Positions 9,133-15,891 of a stretch of DNA of 40,388 nt are shown here, one piece after another. This DNA is from Bacteroidota bacterium. GTDB taxonomy: Bacteria > Bacteroidota > Ignavibacteria > Kryptoniales > JAKASW01. The notes below the pieces were generated by a model. That model did no database searches. It was not told the origin of the DNA and worked only from the letters and a program-made list of their open reading frames with translations. The DNA is taken from contig JAJYRM010000026.1 in the NCBI GenBank assembly GCA_021794075.1, forward strand, positions 1 to 40,388, written 5' to 3'. Made by a program: the position numbers and the translations under genes. Position 1 is the stretch's first letter. Every line of letters begins with the position of its first letter.

Positions 9133-9161
9133 AATATAACTGAACAAAAAATATCTGTCAA
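9133..9161 (-). promoter_or_regulatory. Sigma-70-type promoter of the tetR-RND operon
   Basis: On the minus strand, -35 TTGACA (9161-9156), a 17-base spacer and -10 TATATT (9138-9133). This is a near-perfect match to the E. coli-type consensus. The predicted start is near 9126, inside operator 1, giving a leader of about 125 bases before the tetR ATG at 9001. Confidence 0.75.
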
Positions 9162-9366
9162 GCCAAAATCTGTTTCATCGAAGCTGGGGTCTAACCACGG
9201 ACATTCCACACAAATCTTCCAATGAAATCCGTCGGTGAAAATAAAGGTGCCCACTGAAATTACAAGTCGAAGACGAGCCCCCTTTGAGCACGGGTTCAAT
9301 AAAATTCCACCGGCCGATATCTCGCGGCACAAGCCTTCTCATCGACGTGTTAATTGCGATATCTTA

Positions 9367-9567
9367 TCACGCGTTCGAAGTCTTTATCGCCCTGATAATC
9401 CTTCGCGCCCTTCGGTCATCGTGATGATCGCGTACGACAAGTAGCGCATGTATCACGGCAGGAATCCAGAAAAGAAAACAAAGGAAGAAATTGACGAACG
9501 CTTGAATAGGCTTTCCGCTAAGAAGCACTGCGACTGGCGGAAGGAAAAATGCGAGCACATAGAGCAT
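9367..9567 (-). CDS. Pmp3/YqaE (UPF0057)-like small membrane protein
   Basis: A 66-residue protein with two predicted transmembrane helices. The sequence FLPPVAVLLSG followed by FLFWIPAVIHALLVV matches the Pmp3/YqaE family pattern (FLPP at the start of helix 1, a second helix with IPxxIHA). Family members are small plasma-membrane proteins linked to ionic or osmotic stress; the bacterial function is poorly known. AGAGGA lies 8 bases before the ATG. The tail is unusually basic and charged (RDHHDDRRARRIIRAIK). It is a lone gene: the flanking intergenic stretches (about 235 bases downstream, 225 upstream) show no further genes. Confidence 0.8.
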   Translation of the reverse strand: MLYVLAFFLPPVAVLLSGKPIQAFVNFFLCFLFWIPAVIHALLVVRDHHDDRRARRIIRAIKTSNA

Positions 9568-9734
9568 ATCAAAATCCTCTTTTTTTAGCTTGATCCTCGT
9601 GGCAAATCTTTCCGTGAAATACGTCGTGCCAATACAATTGTTCCGTAAGGCACTTCTGCTTCTTCAAACTAAAGAGAGCCGCGCAGAAATTACGGAGGAA
9701 TTGAAACCAGCCCGCAGAGAGTCCGCTCACTCGC

Positions 9735-9750
9735 GCCTGAATGATCAGGC
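9735..9750. other. Small perfect hairpin between two genes
   Basis: GCCTGA-ATGA-TCAGGC forms a 6-bp stem with a 4-base loop, about 45 bases past the stop of the DUF6515-like gene on the minus strand. No T-run follows on either strand, so it is not a classical intrinsic terminator. It may protect the 3' end of the transcript. Confidence 0.35.
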
Positions 9751-9793
9751 CCCGGACCGAGAGAGTCAAGGGCCTTTCGATAATCTTCCGACG

Positions 9794-10375
9794 CTACTTC
9801 TTTTCTTTGAACGACGAGGGGGCAAAGTTGATGGACTTCACCTCAGTAATCGGAACAGTCTGAAGAGAGTCCCTCACCTGCATGCGAATGCTGTCAGCGG
9901 TGGCGCCCATGAAGACTCCGGAGACCGTCTTACCATCAGTGAGATACAGGATATCCTCATCGCTGTTCGGTGGAGGCGGCGCCTGCTGTGGTCTGGGAAC
10001 TACAACGTAGGCGTTTTCGCCGGGAATGTACTGGTAATAAATGCCGCCGCCATAGAAATACATGGTCGGCCCGACCCAGAAGCTCCAGAGACCGTAAGGG
10101 AGGAACCTGAGCCTTGCTCCGAACGGTGGGTGATACAAATAATATCTTCCCCTCCAGGGTCTGTAGTATTGGCCGTTATGAAAGAAATACGGACGGTTGC
10201 CGATGATCACTTGCATGTGATTCCGAGGCAGAGACATCATCGGTGGAGGCGCAAACATCTCAGGCGCCGCGCGCATCCTCTGAGCGTACGCCATATCGGG
10301 AAGGAGAGAAGATAGAACCACGACCGCCGCAACTATTGAGGCGATCTGCAGACTGCGGATAAGTTTCCTTTTCAT
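9794..10375 (-). CDS. DUF6515-like exported envelope protein
   Basis: An exported protein of unknown function. It has a signal peptide (MKRKLIRSLQIASIVAAVVV, cleavage near MAYAQ). Next is a region of aromatic- and glycine-rich repeats (GQYYRPWRGRYYLYHPPFG, LPYGLWSFWVG, GGGIYYQYIPGENAYVVVPRP) that resembles DUF6515 proteins. A proline-rich linker (PRPQQAPPPPN) leads to a short C-terminal beta-rich part with VYLTDGKTVSG-like character that ends in a lysine-rich tail. The ATG at 10375 starts the signal peptide directly. An in-frame ATG at 10396 would add seven residues, and the AGAGGA lies between the two starts, so the start is uncertain. No functional link with its neighbours is apparent. Confidence 0.72.
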   Translation of the reverse strand: MKRKLIRSLQIASIVAAVVVLSSLLPDMAYAQRMRAAPEMFAPPPMMSLPRNHMQVIIGNRPYFFHNGQYYRPWRGRYYLYHPPFGARLRFLPYGLWSFWVGPTMYFYGGGIYYQYIPGENAYVVVPRPQQAPPPPNSDEDILYLTDGKTVSGVFMGATADSIRMQVRDSLQTVPITEVKSINFAPSSFKEKK

Positions 10376-10540
10376 CTTTTCAAACCATCCTCTCATCAAA
10401 AAGCATAACCGCGTTGTGTCTTTGAATGCATTCGTGACACATCTATTTGACCAATAAGTTTTTTCCGCAGTTTAATCAAGTCATTCCGAAAACGCCCGCG
10501 TTTGGCGACCTTATTTCGAAGCCGCATTTGTCGAAATTTC

Positions 10541-11701
10541 TTAAGACGCCTTTGTGTCGGTGACCTTAAACTTGAACGCTTCGAGAGCTTCATTAAGGAA
10601 TTTGTCATCGCTTTGCAAAGCTACGGTCATGTTCGAGAATTCGTACCTGAAAACGTAGTTTCCTCTGAGTCCTTTGAAATACCCGCCACGTTCATCAGGC
10701 GCTAGTTGCGCAATTTTTCTCAATGAGGCGTCGTCCTTCGTGATATCATAGCAGCTTCGTACAAGTTCGGAAACAACCTCCTCCGAACTTGAATAGCGCG
10801 GGCCCACTTTGAGCAACGGAACTTTCGGCGGAGCTATCACGGCTCCCGCGTCCCACGACTGTTTCAATCCGAAATGACCACAGAACGCTTCATAAATCAT
10901 TCTCGTGGCATTGACCTTTCCGTCGATGGAATAACCTGCGATGTGCTGTGTTCCAATCGCGCACTTTGCCAGAAGATCGATGTCTATTCCCGGTTCATTC
11001 TCCCAAACATCAAGAACCGCTACTCCTGGCGCTCCGTTTGACAGCGCGGACTTAAGGGCCTGGTTGTCGACGACAGAGCCGCGGGATGTATTTATGATTG
11101 TTGAGCCATGTTTCATCCTGGAAAGTCTCACAGCATCGAAGAGATGATGTGTCGCGTCGGGACCTGTCTTAGTATAAGGGACGTGGATGGTAATGAAGTC
11201 GGCTTCCATCAGATTGTCAAGCTGTACGAAACAAGCATCGCCGGTCGCTCTCGCGAGAGGTGGGTCGTTCTGCAGCACGTTCATGCCGAGTTTACGCCCA
11301 ACCCTTGTTATTTTCCTTCCGATATTGCCGACTCCGACAACCCCGATCGTCTTCCCCTTCAGAGTGAAGCCATTCCTCTCAGCCAGCGTGAAGAGCGCCG
11401 AGAAGACATACTGGACGACCGCGTTCGAATTGCACCCCGGCGCGCTCGCGAATGCTATCCCGTGACTCTTAAGGTAATCGATGTCGACGTGATCCGTTCC
11501 GATCGTCGCGGTGCCTACAAATTTCAGCTTGCTCCCTGCAAGGAGTTTTTCATTTACTTTGGTTTCCGACCGGACGAGCAGCGCGTCGGCGTCCTTCAAC
11601 GCGGCGTTATCAATCGCCCGGCTATCGTACTTCGCGATTTCTCCGAACTCGCCGAAGGCCTCTTCGACGAACGGGATTTTCTGATCTACTACTATTTTCA
11701 T
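10541..11701 (-). CDS. pdxB: 4-phosphoerythronate dehydrogenase PdxB
   Basis: NAD-dependent D-2-hydroxyacid dehydrogenase that oxidises 4-phospho-D-erythronate in the DXP-dependent pyridoxal phosphate pathway. PdxB-type signatures are present: GTATIGTDHVD, APGCNSNAVVQYV, the nucleotide-binding VVGVGNIGRK (about 121-130) and the active-site triad R207 (NTSRGS), E236 (DVWENEP) and H253 (QHIAGYS). Length (386) is close to E. coli PdxB, and the extra C-terminal dimerisation region separates it from general hydroxyacid dehydrogenases. It follows the uronate SDR gene by 32 bases on the same strand, so it is probably the last gene of the kdu operon. That is an odd place for a vitamin B6 gene. Confidence 0.9.
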   Translation of the reverse strand: MKIVVDQKIPFVEEAFGEFGEIAKYDSRAIDNAALKDADALLVRSETKVNEKLLAGSKLKFVGTATIGTDHVDIDYLKSHGIAFASAPGCNSNAVVQYVFSALFTLAERNGFTLKGKTIGVVGVGNIGRKITRVGRKLGMNVLQNDPPLARATGDACFVQLDNLMEADFITIHVPYTKTGPDATHHLFDAVRLSRMKHGSTIINTSRGSVVDNQALKSALSNGAPGVAVLDVWENEPGIDIDLLAKCAIGTQHIAGYSIDGKVNATRMIYEAFCGHFGLKQSWDAGAVIAPPKVPLLKVGPRYSSSEEVVSELVRSCYDITKDDASLRKIAQLAPDERGGYFKGLRGNYVFRYEFSNMTVALQSDDKFLNEALEAFKFKVTDTKAS

Positions 11702-11733
11702 TTAATGTCTCAATCCATTTCAGAGTTTAAGAA

Positions 11734-12522
11734 TCATATGGTCATCGCGGTGAAACCGCCGTCGACCGGGATGATCGTGCCGGTGACAAATGACGACGCC
11801 TTGTTAGATGCGAGCCAGATGAATGCTCCATTTAGTTCCTCCGCCTCGCCGTATCTCGCCATGGGCGTATGGCCGAATATCGACTTGCGCCTCTCCTCGG
11901 TAAGTATCTTTTTATTCTGTTCGGCGGGGAAAAATCCCGGCATCACTGCGTTGACGCGTATTCCGAATTGAGCCCACTCCCGCGCGAGGAAACGGGTCAT
12001 GTTATTGACGCCCGCTTTTGAGATCGCATAAGTGAACACCTTGGAGAGCGGTAACTCGGAGGAGACCGACGAGAAATTGATGACGCTTCCCTTTACCTTT
12101 GCTTCGATCATATGCTTCCCGAACACCTGGCATGCGAAGAACATTCCTTTGAGGTTTACGCTGATTATTTTCTCCCATTCTTCTTCCTGAATGTCGAGGA
12201 CCGGCGTGGTCGAGTTGACGCCCGGCGCGTTCACGAGTATGTCCACCTGCTTCCACTTCGCGACTATCGCGTCCTTTGCTTTCTCCAGATCGAGTTTGAC
12301 GCGCCCGTCCGCCTGGACCGCGATAGCCTCGCCTCCGCTGGACTCGACGCTTTTCACGCGCTGCTCAGCGGCTTCCTTACCATGATTATATATTATCGCG
12401 ATCCTCGCTCCTGCTCTCGCCAGCGATTCGGCTACGCTTCCGCCGAGCACGCCCGACCCTCCGATTACTGCCGCGACTTTGCCTTTGAGTCCGAATGTCT
12501 CTTCCACATATGAATTTGCCAT
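11734..12522 (-). CDS. SDR oxidoreductase, probable D-mannonate oxidoreductase
   Basis: Classical short-chain dehydrogenase of 262 residues. The dinucleotide motif GGSGVLGG sits at 21-28, and the catalytic Y165-x3-K169 is present in FTYAISKAG with serines at 151-155. The C-terminal region has the pattern PGFFPAEQNKKILTEERRKS and a terminal VDGGFTAMTI. As I recall it, this pattern is shared by SDR-type D-mannonate oxidoreductases (fructuronate to mannonate) and related gluconate 5-dehydrogenases. Context (kduD and kduI upstream, UxaE and ExuT elsewhere in the window) favours a uronate role. GGAG lies 8 bases before the ATG. A hairpin lies in the gap to kduD. The substrate assignment is inferred. 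Confidence 0.75.
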   Translation of the reverse strand: MANSYVEETFGLKGKVAAVIGGSGVLGGSVAESLARAGARIAIIYNHGKEAAEQRVKSVESSGGEAIAVQADGRVKLDLEKAKDAIVAKWKQVDILVNAPGVNSTTPVLDIQEEEWEKIISVNLKGMFFACQVFGKHMIEAKVKGSVINFSSVSSELPLSKVFTYAISKAGVNNMTRFLAREWAQFGIRVNAVMPGFFPAEQNKKILTEERRKSIFGHTPMARYGEAEELNGAFIWLASNKASSFVTGTIIPVDGGFTAMTI

Positions 12523-12550
12523 TATTTCACTCCATGTTGAAACATTGTGA

Positions 12551-12568
12551 GGGCCGATTGCCCGGCCC
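12551..12568. other. GC-only hairpin between kduD and the SDR gene
   Basis: GGGCCG-ATTGCC-CGGCCC, a 6-bp all-GC stem with a 6-base loop, in the 93-base gap between kduD and the downstream SDR. There is no T-run on the minus strand. It may mark RNA processing or partial termination that lowers expression of the distal genes. Confidence 0.45.
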
Positions 12569-12615
12569 GTTTAATTGACCTGAAATCATATTCACGCGCA
12601 CTACGCGCATCGCGA

Positions 12616-13377
12616 CTATCTTCCCATCCAGCCGCCGTCGACGGTGACGACGCTGCCGTTCATGTAGCTTGACGCGTCCGAGCAGAGGAAGACAACCGTT
12701 CCCATAAGGTCTTCCGGTTCTCCCCAGCGTCCTGCTGGAATCCTTTCGAGAATGCTACGCGACCTCACCGGATCTTCACGCAGCGCCTTCGTGTTCTCCG
12801 TGGAAATGTAACCCGGCGCGATCGCGTTTACGGTCACGCCTTTGGATGCCCACTCGTTGGCGAAAGCCATGGTCAGCTGCTTCACGCCGCCCTTCGATGC
12901 GGCGTATCCAGGAACGAATATTCCTCCCTGGAAGGATAGAAGCGACGCTACGAAGACAATCTTGCCATAACCTCTCGCCGCCATTTCCTTTCCGATCTCC
13001 CGGGTCAGTATGAACTGCGCCGTCAGGTTGACGTCAATCACTTTGTCCCAGTACTCATCCGGATGCTCGGACACCGGTTTTCTCATTATCGTCCCGGCGT
13101 TGTTCACCAGGATGTCGATCTTCGTGAAGTCCGATTTGACGCTGTCAATGAACGAGTAAAGCGATTCCCTGTTTGAGAAGTCGCTTGCGTACGACTTAAA
13201 CTTCCTCCCTCGGGCCATCACCTCTTTTTCCGTTTCCGAGAAATTGTTCGAAGAAGAAACGCCGATGATATCCGCACCGGACTCTGCCAGAGCTACGGCG
13301 TAAGCCCTGCCGATTCCCTGATTTGAACCTGTCACCAGCGCGATCCTGTTATCAAGTCTGAATTTATCAAGGATCAT
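12616..13377 (-). CDS. kduD: 2-deoxy-D-gluconate 3-dehydrogenase / DKII reductase KduD
   Basis: SDR enzyme that reduces 2,5-diketo-3-deoxygluconate (DKII) to 2-keto-3-deoxygluconate in breakdown of unsaturated uronates from pectin. The 253 residues match KduD along their length: TGSNQGIG (16-23), NNAGTIMRKP, VASLLSFQGGIFVPGY with catalytic S145 and Y158, K162, then NEWASKGVTVNAIAPGY, RIPAGRWGEPED and the terminal VTVDGGWMGR. The ASLLSFQGG and RIPAGRWG stretches are strong KduD hallmarks. GGAGG lies 8 bases before the ATG. It follows kduI by 43 bases and acts on the product of KduI. Confidence 0.96.
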   Translation of the reverse strand: MILDKFRLDNRIALVTGSNQGIGRAYAVALAESGADIIGVSSSNNFSETEKEVMARGRKFKSYASDFSNRESLYSFIDSVKSDFTKIDILVNNAGTIMRKPVSEHPDEYWDKVIDVNLTAQFILTREIGKEMAARGYGKIVFVASLLSFQGGIFVPGYAASKGGVKQLTMAFANEWASKGVTVNAIAPGYISTENTKALREDPVRSRSILERIPAGRWGEPEDLMGTVVFLCSDASSYMNGSVVTVDGGWMGR

Positions 13378-13420
13378 ATCAAATACCTCCGATAGTTCGC
13401 TTTGCCGGAAACGCGCGTGA

Positions 13421-14254
13421 TCATCTCAACGAAGACATCTCCACGTTGTCCATGTCTTCAAACTCCTGGTTCTCGCCGCCCATCGCCCAGATGAATGAGT
13501 AGTTCTTCGTACCTCCTCCAGAATGTATCGACCAGCTCGGCGATATCACCGCCTGCCTGTCGCGTACCACGATGTGCCGCGTCTCCGAAGGGTCACCCAT
13601 CATATGAAATACCACTGATTTCTCGTCAAGGTTGAAATAGAAATATACCTCCGTCCTGCGTTGGTGCGTATGTGACGGCATCGTGTTCCAGATGCTTCCC
13701 TCGTCGAGTTCAGTAAGCCCCATCACGAGCTGCGAGCTCTTCACGCCCTTCGGGTGAATGTATCTGTTCAGCGTTCTGGAGTTGGCCTCCGCCGCATTCC
13801 CCAACCTTGCGGAGAATACCTCACCGAACTTCATGAAGGTCGTCGGAAATGAGGCATGCGCAGGGTAACTGACAAAGTAATAGTACGCCGGCTTTGACGC
13901 GTCGTCGCTCGAAAAGACGATTTCCTTCGTGCCCAATCCAATGTAAACCGCATCCTTGTATCCGAGCGAGAACTCTCTTCCGTCCGCCTTCACCTTCCCG
14001 GAATTTCCGACATTGAATATCCCGACTTCCCTGCGTTGAGCGAAGAACTCAGCAGCCATTTCTTTTTTGGTGCTCATTAGCCGAAGAGATTCTTTGACCG
14101 GTGAAGCTCCCCCGACAATCGCACGGTCAAGGTCAAAGTAAACCATTTCAACTTTTCCCTCACGGAAAAGATTCTCCATGAGGAACGCCTTTCTTACATC
14201 ATCCGTCTTAAGTGACCGGTAACTTAAATTGTTCGGAGAATATCTTACTTCCAT
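13421..14254 (-). CDS. kduI: 5-keto-4-deoxyuronate isomerase KduI
   Basis: Cupin-fold zinc isomerase that converts 5-keto-4-deoxyuronate (DKI) to DKII, the step before KduD. The 277 residues are the standard length. The metal ligands are visible: H195 and H197 with E202 in SHTHQRRTEVYFYF, and H244 in WSIHSGGG, each one position off the E. coli numbering. Other family blocks include MEVRYSPN at the N-terminus and GGENQEFEDMD near the C-terminus. A GAAAGG lies 8 bases before the ATG. First gene of the minus-strand kduI-kduD-SDR-pdxB run. I saw no convincing promoter or operator directly upstream. Confidence 0.97.
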   Translation of the reverse strand: MEVRYSPNNLSYRSLKTDDVRKAFLMENLFREGKVEMVYFDLDRAIVGGASPVKESLRLMSTKKEMAAEFFAQRREVGIFNVGNSGKVKADGREFSLGYKDAVYIGLGTKEIVFSSDDASKPAYYYFVSYPAHASFPTTFMKFGEVFSARLGNAAEANSRTLNRYIHPKGVKSSQLVMGLTELDEGSIWNTMPSHTHQRRTEVYFYFNLDEKSVVFHMMGDPSETRHIVVRDRQAVISPSWSIHSGGGTKNYSFIWAMGGENQEFEDMDNVEMSSLR

Positions 14255-14961
14255 AACTTTTGCCTTTCCCGCATTTAGATTATTGCCGAATGCCCCTGAA
14301 GAGCCACGTTGCAGATGCGTCGTGTCTCAGCCGCGCTCTGGCCGACAGCGATATTTGACATGGCTCCCATTTCTTCAATACTTCACAAACTTTCTCAAAC
14401 GCGGGCGCAAAAACGTCTGTCAGCCCTTTGGCTTCGATGAGCTTCACGCAGCGTGTCACAATCCGGCAGGCGATGAAGCCGGCGTCTGCGCACCGGGCCG
14501 CCGACGGCTTTCCAAAAGTCGACACGTGCCATCATGATCACATTTTTGAAACAAAAAGTCTTTCGATGCTTCTCTCGCCGGCATTCTCCCCGTCGTGCTC
14601 GTAAGGATAAAGGAAAGACTCAGTGTCAAACTTTTTCCAATTGTCTCTGCATATCCTATATGTTGCTTTACGGGCTGCGCCATTTATTGGAACACAGCGG
14701 TCGCACCTTTCCGATAGAGGCATCACTAACAATATAATAAACAAGGGCGAAGCTTAAGAACCGCAAGTTTGTGAACGAACCAGCGAGAGCCGATACGCTT
14801 CCGTATCCAGAATCAACAGCCATAGCTCGATTCTCTTTTTGATCCCGCGGCTGTTTTTATTATCATAAACTCAACAGAGAAAGCGCCAGCGCCTGATCCC
14901 GGATGTGCAGACGCGGTACAGTCATTTCACATAGCAGCCCATCTTATCCAGGAGAAAGCAC
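14255..14961. other. 707-base gap between divergent kduI and hemerythrin genes
   Basis: No gene can be supported here. The longest candidates are short and overlap one another in different frames. One minus-strand frame (14280-14525) reads like plausible protein for about 60 residues (IEAKGLTDVFAPAFEKV) and is rich in cysteine, but it has no ribosome site or recognised family. It might be a decayed gene. The stretch must contain the promoters for both flanking operons; only a modest one (14839-14866, plus) was found. Confidence 0.5.
14839..14866 (+). promoter_or_regulatory. Possible promoter for the hemerythrin pair
   Basis: TTGATC (14839-14844) and TATCAT (14861-14866) are separated by 16 bases, about 95 bases ahead of the first hemerythrin gene. 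The boxes are only a partial match and the spacing is one base short, so this is tentative. Confidence 0.35.
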
Positions 14962-15369
14962 ATGCCGTTGTTTCAATGGAACCAGGAATACAGCGTGAAC
15001 GTCGGCCAACTCGACGAACAGCACAAGAAGCTTGTCGAAATGATTAATACTCTCGACAACTCCATGAAATCGGGAGACCGTATCGAGACGATAAGGGTTA
15101 TCCTGGACGAGCTGCTTGATTACACGGCCTATCATTTTGAGACTGAAGAAAGACTCCTCGTTCAGTACGGATACCCTCGGGTGGAAAATCACAGAAAGGA
15201 ACACGACGCCCTCTCCTGGAGGGTTCTCGACCTTAGGACCAGGTTTGATTCGGGAGCAGGTGTGGAGGCGAAAGAAATTCTCGATTTTCTTACGGATTGG
15301 TTAAAGAATCATATACTTTTTTCCGATAAGCAATACGGAAGCTTTCTAAACTCTAAAGGCTTGAAATAA
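14962..15369 (+). CDS. Bacteriohemerythrin 1
   Basis: Single-domain non-heme di-iron oxygen-binding protein, 135 residues, cytosolic. All usual iron ligands can be read: H21 (DEQHKKLV), H58 and E62 (YHFETEERLL), H77 and H81 (HRKEHDAL), H117 and D122 (WLKNHILFSDKQY). The N-terminal W6 and the four-helix length are typical. Roles known for the family include oxygen storage, delivery or sensing. AGGAG lies 8 bases before the ATG. A paralogue follows after 43 bases on the same strand, so the two are probably co-transcribed. Confidence 0.96.
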   Translation: MPLFQWNQEYSVNVGQLDEQHKKLVEMINTLDNSMKSGDRIETIRVILDELLDYTAYHFETEERLLVQYGYPRVENHRKEHDALSWRVLDLRTRFDSGAGVEAKEILDFLTDWLKNHILFSDKQYGSFLNSKGLK

Positions 15370-15412
15370 TTCACTTACTTAATACTGGAACATTCAACCC
15401 CGGAGAAAGTAT

Positions 15413-15820
15413 ATGTCCCTTTTCCAATGGTCTCCCGACCTGAGCGTCAATATCACAGAAATCGACCACCAGCACAAGAAACTGATCGACCTCATCAATC
15501 TTCTTCACGACTCAATGAGATTGGGAAAAGGAAGGGATGTGATAGGGAAGGTTCTCAAGGACCTCACCGACTACACCGTTTATCACTTCGGTACGGAAGA
15601 GCGCTTGTTCGCGAAGTACGGTTACGCCGAATCTGACCGCCACAAGAAAGAGCACGACGATCTTACGAAACAGGTAATGGATCTCAAGACAAGATACGAG
15701 AGTGGCCAAACGACAATAACCGTCGAAGTGATGACCTTCCTGAAAGATTGGCTCAAGAACCACATCCAGCAAAGCGACAAGAGATACAGCGCTTTTCTCA
15801 ACTCAAAAGGGGTGAACTGA
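15413..15820 (+). CDS. Bacteriohemerythrin 2 (tandem paralogue)
   Basis: Second single-domain hemerythrin, also 135 residues, with every iron ligand at the same position as in its neighbour: H21, H58, E62, H77, H81, H117, D122. The two proteins share the start (FQW), the end (FLNSKG) and most of the helical core. They differ in loops and surface helices (e.g. residues 38-50 and 96-105), so this is an older duplication and not a recent copy. GGAG lies 8 bases before the ATG. It ends just before a strong hairpin and the convergent radical SAM gene. Confidence 0.96.
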   Translation: MSLFQWSPDLSVNITEIDHQHKKLIDLINLLHDSMRLGKGRDVIGKVLKDLTDYTVYHFGTEERLFAKYGYAESDRHKKEHDDLTKQVMDLKTRYESGQTTITVEVMTFLKDWLKNHIQQSDKRYSAFLNSKGVN

Positions 15821-15843
15821 ATTCGAGCAGGATTAAACAGCAC

Positions 15844-15871
15844 GCGCGGCCTGATTACAACAAGGCCGCGC
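15844..15871. terminator. Bidirectional terminator-like hairpin between convergent genes
   Basis: A perfect 8-bp all-GC stem, GCGCGGCC (15844-15851) and GGCCGCGC (15864-15871), with a 12-base loop. It sits midway between the end of the second hemerythrin gene and the end of the radical SAM gene. T-runs are weak on both sides (ACTTTAT on plus), so it may rely on stem strength or help Rho. Confidence 0.6.
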
Positions 15872-15891
15872 CGTACTTTATAAAATCAGAC

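Noticed and set aside
9120-9332. Minus-strand 70-codon frame upstream of the tetR-RND operon
   Set aside because: It runs through the promoter and operator 1 and has no ribosome site or family resemblance.
10490-10503. AAACGC/GCGTTT repeat after pdxB as an intrinsic terminator
   Set aside because: The loop would be only two bases and the T-run is short, so the stem is too weak to call.
14280-14525. Minus-strand 81-codon reading frame, cysteine-rich
   Set aside because: No ribosome site, no recognised family and overlapping equally long frames; reported only as a possible decayed gene.
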